From Prostheceraeus crozeri (lineage: Eukaryota > Platyhelminthes > Polycladida > Euryleptidae), in NCBI GenBank assembly GCA_907163375.1, contig CAJQUW010008928.1:310001-374000 (forward strand): DNA of 64,000 nt, written 5' to 3'. Positions 32,856-40,044 of this stretch are shown one piece after another; within the stretch, counting starts at the first letter, position 1; each line of letters opens with the position of its first letter. A program made the translations under genes and the position numbers. The notes under the pieces are model-generated. The model made no database searches. It was not told where the DNA came from and saw nothing but the letters and a program-made list of their open reading frames with translations.

Positions 32856-33536
32856 ATGTACTTTGTTGCCTTATTATTTTCAAACATGTCGTATTCAAAG
32901 ATGGTAGTCATTCCTCAAGAGGAGTATGTACAATTGACTACATTACAAAGTGCACAGGAAGTCAAAAATATAGATCAACCTATTACGAATCAACTTAAGG
33001 AACTAACACAAAAGGATATGGAAATTCAGAAGATTAAGGATCCCTATCGACGAATGCAGTTAGCAGCTGAAAACATTGACGAGAGGCGACAGATTCGTGA
33101 CAAGTTGCGACGATTTATAACCTTGTCAACACCTCGACCATATCGTGTGCGCGCTGAGCGATTATTTGACTTCATTGATCCACATGTGAAGTTCAATGAG
33201 AGAGGGGAGATAATAGATGAAACAACTGGTGATGTTATTAGAAATAGTCACATAGATGACCTTCTGCAATATGCTGTCAGAGATGTAAGGCGAAAACTAG
33301 GTGCACCACAAGGGTGGACATATTTTCAGAAAATTTTATCTGATCAAAATGTACCTCACAATATTATTGGAGGACCGACTGTGAATGAATTGGATAGGGG
33401 TCACTTACAAGATGGATCAAAGAGTAAAACACCCACGATGGCGGTCAAGCGAGAGCTTGCAGATCCCGACGATCTGCAACCAAAAAGAGCTACTAGGCGC
33501 TCAATGCGTGTTGCGAAGGAGTATAGTAAATATTAA
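32856..33536 (+). CDS. Conserved Polinton protein of unknown function
   Basis: 226 residues from the first ATG. A second in-frame ATG at 32886 (MSYSKMVVIPQEEY) begins the part that looks like other Polinton proteins and may be the true start. It contains a coiled-coil-like segment (QLTTLQSAQEVKNI, KDPYRRMQLAAENIDERR), then a globular part with GWTYFQKIL and a basic tail (KRATRRSMRVAKEY). Its place between ATPase and integrase is typical. A minor virion or assembly role is a guess. Confidence 0.8.
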   Translation: MYFVALLFSNMSYSKMVVIPQEEYVQLTTLQSAQEVKNIDQPITNQLKELTQKDMEIQKIKDPYRRMQLAAENIDERRQIRDKLRRFITLSTPRPYRVRAERLFDFIDPHVKFNERGEIIDETTGDVIRNSHIDDLLQYAVRDVRRKLGAPQGWTYFQKILSDQNVPHNIIGGPTVNELDRGHLQDGSKSKTPTMAVKRELADPDDLQPKRATRRSMRVAKEYSKY

Positions 33537-33565
33537 GCAAATATGAATTAAGCCTCTCTCATATC

Positions 33566-33892
33566 ATGTCGTTACAAAAATTTTGCTGCTGTTTGAAATC
33601 TGCGCTCGAAGGTAAAGCAGAAGAGGGCATAGAGGTTGATATCAATTGTGTTAGCAGTTGCTGTGCGAGTAATACGCGTGCAAATCAGAACAAAGACGAT
33701 GAGTACAGCAGTGAAACTCAGAAAGATTTATTACGACTTAAATCATCCCGCAAGTTTCAGTCGTCCGGAGGTTCTAGCCCGTGCAGCAGGTGTGGGAATA
33801 GAGAAAGTCAAGAAGTGGTTGAGGAGTCAACCGACTTACACTCTTCACAAAAATGCGAGAAAGCGGTTTCCAACAAGAAAATATGTTGTTAA
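33566..33892 (+). CDS. Cysteine-rich ORF overlapping the integrase start
   Basis: 108 residues from an ATG 29 bases after the previous stop. Cysteines cluster at both ends and the middle (KFCCCLKS, INCVSSCC, PCSRCGN, KKICC). The final 194 bases overlap the integrase gene in a different frame. The integrase frame is +1 relative to this one. Spacing matches its neighbours, but the overlap and odd composition leave doubt. It could be a small metal-binding protein, or an upstream frame that shifts into the integrase. Confidence 0.45.
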   Translation: MSLQKFCCCLKSALEGKAEEGIEVDINCVSSCCASNTRANQNKDDEYSSETQKDLLRLKSSRKFQSSGGSSPCSRCGNRESQEVVEESTDLHSSQKCEKAVSNKKICC

Positions 33893-34787
33893 CAATATAG
33901 ATAGTCAATGGCAAGCGGACTTGGCTGACATGCAACAGATATCACAGTACAATGATGGCTATAAATACATCTTAACCGTAATAGATATTTTATCTCGCTA
34001 TGCTTGGGCACGTGCGCTGAAATCTAAACGAGGACCAGAAGTTGAAGCGGCTTTTCAGAGCATTTTCGATGAGGGGCGTGTTCCGCAAAGAATACAGACC
34101 GATCAAGGGAAGGAATTCGAAAACTCTCATGTTCGAAGTCTCCTTAAAAGTCATAATGTGGAATTGTTTAGTGTCAAAAGTGCTTATAAAGCTGCCATGG
34201 TTGAGAGGTTCAATCGCACACTGAAGACAAAAATATGGCGCTATTTCACTGCAAAAAATACACATGTTTGGGTAGGTGAGCTGCAGAAATTTGTTAAGAA
34301 TTACAATGAAAGCTACCATCGAATCATTAAGATGAAACCAGTTGATGTTACCCCAGATAATGCGATGGATGTATGGCTTCGATTGTATGATAAGAAAGCG
34401 AAAAACATTTCCAATGAAAAGAAAATTAATGTTGGTGATAGAGTTCGGATTTCAAAGGTTAAGTCTACATTTGAGAAGGGGTATCTACCTAATTGGACTG
34501 AAGAAGAGTTTTTTGTGGATGAAGTAAATACAAAATTTAGACCCACCATGTATAAATTAATAGATTACCATGGCAATCCAATTGAAGGAAAATTTTACTC
34601 TTATGAATTGCAAGTAGTAGACAGAAGTGAAGAGGTGTATATGATTGATAAAATAATTAGGAGGAAAGGTCATGGCAATCAAAGGAAATATCTAGTTAAA
34701 TGGAAAGGATATCCTGATTCATTCAATAGCTGGATAACGCACCAGGATCTACAAAATGTGGAGATGGGAGACACTCGTAACTTTTAA
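33699..34787 (+). CDS. Polinton retroviral-type integrase with chromodomain
   Basis: 362 residues from the first ATG; the frame opens upstream at a TTG, but that region is shared with another ORF. The N-terminal helix-turn-helix-like part is followed by an rve core with D74 (WQADLADM), D135 (IQTDQGKEF) and E169 (MVERFNRT), a D-D-34-E spacing. The C-terminal residues about 309-350 form a chromodomain (YMIDKIIRRKGH, RKYLVKWKGYPDSFNSW). The enzyme joins the TIR ends to target DNA and makes the 6-bp duplication. The chromodomain could bias insertion to modified histones. Confidence 0.96.
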   Translation: MSTAVKLRKIYYDLNHPASFSRPEVLARAAGVGIEKVKKWLRSQPTYTLHKNARKRFPTRKYVVNNIDSQWQADLADMQQISQYNDGYKYILTVIDILSRYAWARALKSKRGPEVEAAFQSIFDEGRVPQRIQTDQGKEFENSHVRSLLKSHNVELFSVKSAYKAAMVERFNRTLKTKIWRYFTAKNTHVWVGELQKFVKNYNESYHRIIKMKPVDVTPDNAMDVWLRLYDKKAKNISNEKKINVGDRVRISKVKSTFEKGYLPNWTEEEFFVDEVNTKFRPTMYKLIDYHGNPIEGKFYSYELQVVDRSEEVYMIDKIIRRKGHGNQRKYLVKWKGYPDSFNSWITHQDLQNVEMGDTRNF

Positions 34788-34827
34788 GCTAATATAGCAT
34801 GTGACTTCTTCCATATATGACTTTAAC

Positions 34828-36405
34828 ATGTCTACTAACTTCAATATCATTCTTCCAAGCAATAGCAACCCCAAGATATTCCCAAGTAACAAACCATCTC
34901 TATACTCTGTTGAATTCGCTAATCCAATTACTCTGCATGGACCCCATGAAGTTGCTCTAACTGAAATTACTTATTACAACGATATCAGTTTGCTAAAGAA
35001 CAACTATTTTGAATTACATAAAGAAGTGCGAGAGAAGGATGATTGCTTTCGCATATTTCAAAATAGTCTACATGGTACATGGGCTTTTCATCATCTAACT
35101 TTACATCCTTTTTCAACATCTTTACCATCTGTTCAAAACATGATTAAAATTCAAAAGGCATTTGCAACGTCAACTTTTGATTCTAAGGTTCCCACAATGA
35201 GCTTGCAAGATACAGAAAAGGAAATCGGTAGAATGTTTGAACGAATAAATGATCTCTTCAAGCTGACTTTGAATAAATTCTACAAACCAGTCATAAAGGG
35301 GTCAACAAAATTGATGAAGGAAGGGAAGCATGTTCTTCTTGTATTAGGTAAGGATTTGAGTCATACTTTTGGGTATTCCAGAACAACTTTCTCATCAAGG
35401 TATTGGTACAATGGACGTGGGTGGAATTCGGAGAGGAAAGTCACTGATTTTAAATGTAGAATTGTGCCATTGTATGCATTACAAAAAAGGAGCATCCGAG
35501 TAAAAAATAAATTTGAGGTCATTAGAAGTGTTGAAGACTTTGCAAGAAAGTTTCAAGGATCAGTGCCAGAAACGTTAATGACTTGTGAATATAAGAAAGA
35601 GAAAGTAACTTTATTTACTGTTGAAACGGAGGCAGAATTTATTGTTTTTACTAAAAAGACACCATTGGAAAAGTCTGAGTCCGCTGTTATTGAATTTGGA
35701 TCTGAAATGATTGGGATGTTTAAGGGCCTTGAAAGCGCACCTTGGTTGACAGAATTAAATGATACATTCAAGGTTCAATTGTCCTCTTCTAAACTCAAAG
35801 CATCAACAAATGCTTCATGGGATATCCACGTATACAGCGAAGACATATCGGGTGATGAATTGTCTACTTCCAGTGAACTTGTAAAAAGAGTTAATTTGAA
35901 CATTGAAAGCTTGAAAACGCCATCTGAATTGTGTACAAAGTTAAATGAGTTTGGTGTAGATTACCTTGATGCAGATGAATATCACTTTTCTTATGATCCA
36001 CATAAGAAACGCATGATTCTAAAGGTAGGGAAGAACTCTCTTATCAAGCTGGATAGCGTGTTAACGACCACATTGGGATTCTCAAAATCAACTATTTATG
36101 AAGGTACATCAATAGGCGATACAGCCCCATCACTAGAGCGTGATATAAGTAACTTATACGTCTATTGTAACATTATTGAATATACAAGGGTTGGCGACAT
36201 TGAGGCCCCACTTCTGCGCACATTTCCTCTCTCATCCGTAAGGAAGCAACTAATCAATCGAGAATTTTTTAACACAATGTATCTACCAATCAGCCGAAAT
36301 TTCATCAATAGAATTGACATATCAATTCATGATGATGCAGGAGAAGTAGTACCGTTCTGTGGTGGTGTTACTGTTTTGACCCTACATATTAGGTCACGAG
36401 AATAA
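34828..36405 (+). CDS. Penton-like minor capsid protein
   Basis: 525 residues from the ATG at 34828; the open frame extends 27 bases upstream only to a GTG. The opening NFNIILPSNSNPKIFPSN and HEVALTEITYYNDI match the conserved start of the large Polinton protein that carries the jelly-roll minor capsid (penton) fold. Long for a bare single jelly roll, so additional domains are likely. It would occupy the fivefold vertices. It is followed by the pVI-like and major capsid genes. Confidence 0.75.
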   Translation: MSTNFNIILPSNSNPKIFPSNKPSLYSVEFANPITLHGPHEVALTEITYYNDISLLKNNYFELHKEVREKDDCFRIFQNSLHGTWAFHHLTLHPFSTSLPSVQNMIKIQKAFATSTFDSKVPTMSLQDTEKEIGRMFERINDLFKLTLNKFYKPVIKGSTKLMKEGKHVLLVLGKDLSHTFGYSRTTFSSRYWYNGRGWNSERKVTDFKCRIVPLYALQKRSIRVKNKFEVIRSVEDFARKFQGSVPETLMTCEYKKEKVTLFTVETEAEFIVFTKKTPLEKSESAVIEFGSEMIGMFKGLESAPWLTELNDTFKVQLSSSKLKASTNASWDIHVYSEDISGDELSTSSELVKRVNLNIESLKTPSELCTKLNEFGVDYLDADEYHFSYDPHKKRMILKVGKNSLIKLDSVLTTTLGFSKSTIYEGTSIGDTAPSLERDISNLYVYCNIIEYTRVGDIEAPLLRTFPLSSVRKQLINREFFNTMYLPISRNFINRIDISIHDDAGEVVPFCGGVTVLTLHIRSRE

Positions 36406-36448
36406 GGCTTTACGCTATTGTGACTTCCATAGTTATTCAATAGTCATA

Positions 36449-36931
36449 ATGACAGGCATTTACAGTAGACCATCATATCAGAGCGGTTATCCCGTGTTTG
36501 TTGGAGGTAGACGACAAGTTGGAGGAGGCATATTTGGTGCACTAAGACGTATGGTTCTTCCAACACTCAAAAAGTATGGCGTACCAATCATGAAGCGTGT
36601 TGGAAGCAGGGCTTTAGATTTTGGTGCAAATGTTGCAGCTGATGCGCTTCAAGGTGAGGATATCGGTGAATCTATGAAAATGCGCGCGCAGCAATCTGCC
36701 ATAGACGCATTAGATGATTTAACAAAGACGAGACGTACAGTTCGGAAGAAGCGTAGGAAGTCAAGACAAGTTGGATCAGGCCGAGTTACTAAGCAAAGAC
36801 GCAGGAAAAGTAAAAAGCCGACTAGAGCAGCACGTTCTAAATCTAGACGTCGAGTGAAAACAAGAAAGCGCAAACGAAATTCCACAGCTACTAGAAACAA
36901 GTCAAAACGAAGGAAGACAACATATTTGTAG
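36449..36931 (+). CDS. Basic pVI/pX-like virion protein
   Basis: 160 residues. Residues about 25-45 (GGGIFGALRRMVLPTLKK) form a Gly-led amphipathic helix like the membrane-active segment of adenoviral pVI. From residue about 93 the chain is almost entirely Arg/Lys/Ser/Thr (VRKKRRKSRQ and onward), suited to DNA condensation. A Gly-Gly sequence near residue 26 could be a protease site. It lies directly upstream of the major capsid gene. Confidence 0.8.
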   Translation: MTGIYSRPSYQSGYPVFVGGRRQVGGGIFGALRRMVLPTLKKYGVPIMKRVGSRALDFGANVAADALQGEDIGESMKMRAQQSAIDALDDLTKTRRTVRKKRRKSRQVGSGRVTKQRRRKSKKPTRAARSKSRRRVKTRKRKRNSTATRNKSKRRKTTYL

Positions 36932-36941
36932 AGCTAATACG

Positions 36942-38225
36942 ATGCAGAGTATCAATTCGGCTTTGTGTTTCTTCGATTCTCCCCCTCATCAGACAGACAT
37001 CATCTCCTCAACAATTGTAGACATAGTCCCCACAACAAATATCGATGGTAACCAGCAGCCTATTCAGTTTGATATACCTGCCAATCCTCAAGATTATATT
37101 GACTGTCAATCCATTGATTTAGAGTTGTGTATACAAATTAAGAAGACTGATGGTACAAATATCGATTCATCCAAGGATAAAGTGGGGTTAGCAAATCTTC
37201 CTATTGCCAGTCTGTTCTCAGATGTGTATCTAATATTGAATGACAAACAGATTGAAGGAGGGGATCGAGGATATCCATATGGAGCATATATACATACAAT
37301 GACTCAATTTCAAAAGCAAGCTAAACAGTCACACTTGCAAGTTTCTGGGTGGTATGATGATCAGCAAGGGAAATTTGATGATGTCTCAAATACAGGGTTG
37401 AAAAGACGAATGGATTTAACAGCGGATTCAAAGGAATTATACTTGAAAGGACCCGTCTATCTTGATTTCCTTCGTCAATCTAGATATCTGCTATCACAGG
37501 TTAAAATGCAAATAAAATTTATTCGCGCAAATCCTGAGTTCGCGTTAATGGCTTTTGGAGCTACAAACTATCAAGTCAACATAAGTAATGCCGTGCTCAA
37601 TGTAAGGCGAGTAACAATGAACCCGTCAGTCATCAACGAGCATGCGACAGGATTGAGGAAAAACAATGCAATATATCCAGTTAATCACAGTGTGTTGACA
37701 AACTTCACAATTGGTGCGGGATCATCCTCACATGCCTACCCAAATCTTTTTCCCACTGCAATGCCAAAGGCGGTGTATATCACATTTGTGGAAAATGAGG
37801 CATTCATTGGTGCTTTTGAAAAGAATCCATTCAATTTCCAACACTTTAATGTTAGCAAACTAGCACTCTATCAGGATGGGAAATTTGTATCTTGCAAAGC
37901 ATATGAGCCTAATTTCAAAGATGGTAAATTCGCACGTGAATATGGTTCTATTTTCACCGCCCTCAACATGTTTAATACAGACGATTCAAATGGAATTACA
38001 ATGGATATGTACAAGAATGGCTACTTCTTCATTATGTACAACCTCACAGCAGATGCAGATCTAGGTGGTGAAAGCGTAGGAGTTACAAAGCCTGGAAATC
38101 TACGACTGGAGGTATCATTTGAGTCACCTTTGAAGAAAACAATTACTTGTCTCATTTATGCTATCTATGATAGCAAAGTTGAGATAACAAGAATGAGAGA
38201 CGTGACTGTCAGCTATCAGAGATGA
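36942..38225 (+). CDS. Major capsid protein, double jelly-roll
   Basis: 427 residues, normal for Polinton major capsid proteins. Diagnostic stretches include DIPANPQDYIDCQSIDLEL, LFSDVYLILNDKQI, YPYGAYIHTM and VNHSVLTNFTIGAG. The region around residues 45-120 is the classic N-terminal jelly roll of this family. Trimers would build the icosahedral shell. Its TGA overlaps the ATG of the protease gene by 4 bases (ATGA, 38222-38225), so the two are probably translated from one message. Confidence 0.95.
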   Translation: MQSINSALCFFDSPPHQTDIISSTIVDIVPTTNIDGNQQPIQFDIPANPQDYIDCQSIDLELCIQIKKTDGTNIDSSKDKVGLANLPIASLFSDVYLILNDKQIEGGDRGYPYGAYIHTMTQFQKQAKQSHLQVSGWYDDQQGKFDDVSNTGLKRRMDLTADSKELYLKGPVYLDFLRQSRYLLSQVKMQIKFIRANPEFALMAFGATNYQVNISNAVLNVRRVTMNPSVINEHATGLRKNNAIYPVNHSVLTNFTIGAGSSSHAYPNLFPTAMPKAVYITFVENEAFIGAFEKNPFNFQHFNVSKLALYQDGKFVSCKAYEPNFKDGKFAREYGSIFTALNMFNTDDSNGITMDMYKNGYFFIMYNLTADADLGGESVGVTKPGNLRLEVSFESPLKKTITCLIYAIYDSKVEITRMRDVTVSYQR

Positions 38226-38686
38226 GTAACTTAAGCAACATAGAAATCTTGAGGAAAATGAGGAAAGCTCATCCCTACTCCAAGACAATATTTCTCAATG
38301 TCTTTTCTAGAGATAATTTACCTGATTCAATTCCTTTCTATCCTTGTTCGCTTATCATCAATACGGATACCAACAATCTTCCCGGAAAACATTGGATTGC
38401 TGTATACATCAATCGTTATAAAGTTGCCGAATATTTTGACTCTCTTAATCAACCTCGTTTACATGATATCGCATTATGGATGAACAGGTTTTCCTGGACT
38501 GTTAGGAAAGTGACATCGTTCCCACTTCAAAGTAATACATCTCTAATGTGCGGTGGCTATGTACTCTATTTTGTCAACGAGAGACCATTGAAAAATAACT
38601 GTAAAAGTGCTTTAGAACTATTTTCAAAAAACTGTGATAAAAATGATGTAATTCTTACTAAATATGTTGAAACAGTTTTGAAATAA
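38222..38686 (+). CDS. Adenain-like cysteine protease (maturation protease)
   Basis: 154 residues. The catalytic triad is visible in family order: H57 in GKHWIAVYI, D73 in EYFDSLN, C110 in SLMCGGYV, with the oxyanion glutamine Q103 in PLQSN. Proteases of this type trim pVI-like and core proteins after assembly. It ends the plus-strand late block. The stop codon overlaps a polyadenylation signal AATAAA (38682-38687). Confidence 0.95.
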   Translation: MSNLSNIEILRKMRKAHPYSKTIFLNVFSRDNLPDSIPFYPCSLIINTDTNNLPGKHWIAVYINRYKVAEYFDSLNQPRLHDIALWMNRFSWTVRKVTSFPLQSNTSLMCGGYVLYFVNERPLKNNCKSALELFSKNCDKNDVILTKYVETVLK

Positions 38687-38687
38687 A
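38682..38687 (+). terminator. Polyadenylation signal for the capsid/protease block
   Basis: AATAAA overlaps the protease stop codon (TAA at 38684-38686). The next gene is convergent and begins its 3' end at 38835. Confidence 0.6.
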
Positions 38688-38749
38688 GTTTTATGTTGTA
38701 TCATTAACTTGCTCTCTTTTTTCCAAAACAAGGGTTTATAAGGAAAACA

Positions 38750-38833
38750 AAAACATGCTCATATTTCATTATCTATTCACATATATACAAAAAACATGTT
38801 CACATTTCATTATCTATCCACATATATACAAAA
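38750..38833 (+). repeat. Tandem 43-bp duplication between convergent genes
   Basis: Two copies of ACATG.TCA.ATTTCATTAT, CTAT.CACATATATACAAAA follow one another with three substitutions. They fill the gap between the protease and TBP-like genes. Confidence 0.65.
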
Positions 38834-38834
38834 T

Positions 38835-39404
38835 CTACAATTTGGTTTTCATGAAACATTTTTTCAAATCACATATGATGGGAGGCACATCACTTATGTC
38901 TTTAATGCCGGTTATCACAATCTTTCCATTATGGAACACATGAACATGATATGGATGCCAGTTAGTCAATTGAGCTGCTGGAAATAACTCCACTTCATAA
39001 GTTAGATTATGTGATGATGTAACTTTACGGAAATCATAGTGATAATGTAATTCACATAACACGGTCATTGTCTTCACTTTCCAATCAGATAATGAATCAC
39101 CAAGTAAATGTTCCAAAGTTAAGTGTAAATATGAGAGATCACCCTCCATGACCCTTCCAATACATTGGATTGTTCCATTTGGAAAGAATAGGATAGTGAG
39201 AGATCTATCCTTCCTCTGAATCCTCCATGTTAACATTGAGGGTCTTCCAAGATGTAAGCTCGTTGTCGGCTTCAATTTGCGTTTTATCAGTAACCATTGT
39301 TTTCGGTTGGGTATATTCCTCTCGATCTCTTGTAGATTGAGTTTTGACTTTGCTTTTGTAGTTAACATCCGATTTACAACTTCCAACCGTTTGATGTCCT
39401 CCAT
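38835..39404 (-). CDS. TATA-binding-protein-like protein
   Basis: 189 residues from an ATG at 39402-39404. From residue about 56 it follows the TBP saddle: MLTWRIQRKDRSLTILFF, NGTIQCIG (TBP repeat 1: strands ending SSGKMVCTG), a helix LSYLHLTLEHLLGD, WKVKTMTVLCELHYHY (TBP: IQNMVGSCDV), YEVELFPAAQLT (TBP: YEPELFPGLIY) and HNGKIVITGIKD (TBP: VSGKVVLTGAK). The first strand and stirrup of repeat 1 are not evident, so the fold may be incomplete. It would bind promoter DNA in the nucleus or in the virus factory. The start overlaps the upstream PC4-like ORF by 200 bases in another frame. Confidence 0.75.
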   Translation of the reverse strand: MEDIKRLEVVNRMLTTKAKSKLNLQEIERNIPNRKQWLLIKRKLKPTTSLHLGRPSMLTWRIQRKDRSLTILFFPNGTIQCIGRVMEGDLSYLHLTLEHLLGDSLSDWKVKTMTVLCELHYHYDFRKVTSSHNLTYEVELFPAAQLTNWHPYHVHVFHNGKIVITGIKDISDVPPIICDLKKCFMKTKL

Positions 39405-39765
39405 CTTTAATGAATGACGTTATCTGTGGTAGTATCTCCCTTGTAAAGGTTTCCCATGTGACGTCACTGAAACGAAAAAATCGATATTCAACATCTTCAC
39501 GTTTTGGTGAACAGACGTATAGTTTGACTGATGAATCACACTTTATCCATACCTTGTCATCGAGAGGAATCTTGATCCGAGTCTTATGGTTGTCAATGAG
39601 ATCCGCAAAGTCTTTCAGTGAAGGCAATGAGTCAATACTAATGCAAACGCCACGATGTTTTCGATCACTATTTGCTATTGAATGACGAAATGCTATTCTG
39701 TTAGAATTTGTTATGTGAACGTTTTGAACGTCACTAAGTTTCCATGTTCTAATGTAATGAGGCAT
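39205..39765 (-). CDS. Protein with two PC4-like repeats (coactivator/ssDNA binding)
   Basis: 187 residues from the first ATG (39763-39765). Residues about 5-60 (TWKLSDVQNVHIT, RIAFRHSI, RGVCISIDSLPSLKDFADLI) and about 63-122 (KIPLDDKVWIKC, VKLYVCSPK, RFSDVTWETFTREILPQI) both match the pattern of PC4/Sub1: four strands, a G/F-x-IS/FS turn, then a helix. PC4 binds single-stranded DNA and connects activators to TFIID/TBP. The tail is charged and shares DNA with the TBP-like ORF. The assignment is by pattern only. It is downstream of polymerase B on the same strand. Confidence 0.5.
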   Translation of the reverse strand: MPHYIRTWKLSDVQNVHITNSNRIAFRHSIANSDRKHRGVCISIDSLPSLKDFADLIDNHKTRIKIPLDDKVWIKCDSSVKLYVCSPKREDVEYRFFRFSDVTWETFTREILPQITSFIKDGGHQTVGSCKSDVNYKSKVKTQSTRDREEYTQPKTMVTDKTQIEADNELTSWKTLNVNMEDSEEG

Positions 39766-39827
39766 GTTCCGAAAGCTATGTCTCAAATTTAAGTTTAATG
39801 TTTGCCTAAAGTTTGCTATTTTATTAG

Positions 39828-39997
39828 CTCAACATATCGGAATGATGTTGAGTACAAATTCTTCACATATTCATTCACATTAGGACTACCTATTTATTAG
39901 TAATCATTTCTACATATCGGAAAGATGTAGAAATTTCAATTTTAGTAAGACTACTTATGTATTAGTAAGTGTTGCTACATGTCGGAAGATGCAGCAA
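39828..39997 (-). repeat. Three tandem hairpins with a conserved loop
   Basis: Hairpin 1 (39828-39852): stem CTCAACAT/ATGTTGAG, loop ATCGGAATG. Hairpin 2 (39906-39934): 10-bp stem ATTTCTACAT/ATGTAGAAAT, loop ATCGGAAAG. Hairpin 3 (39972-39997): stem TTGCTACAT/ATGCAGCAA with one mismatch, loop GTCGGAAG. Stems differ but stay paired, and the loop core TCGGAA is constant. Between them TATTAGTAA recurs. They lie between the polymerase stop and the PC4-like start. Confidence 0.9.
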
Positions 39998-40044
39998 TCG
40001 CAAGATCTATTACAAGTGGAATATTATATTGTTTTTATTTAGAC

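Noticed and set aside
33990-34549. Minus-strand frames inside the integrase gene
   Set aside because: Shadow frames opposite a gene with full catalytic motifs.
39828-39997. CRISPR-like array
   Set aside because: Three palindromic repeats with non-identical stems in eukaryotic DNA. The spacing and lack of identical repeats argue for structured hairpins instead.
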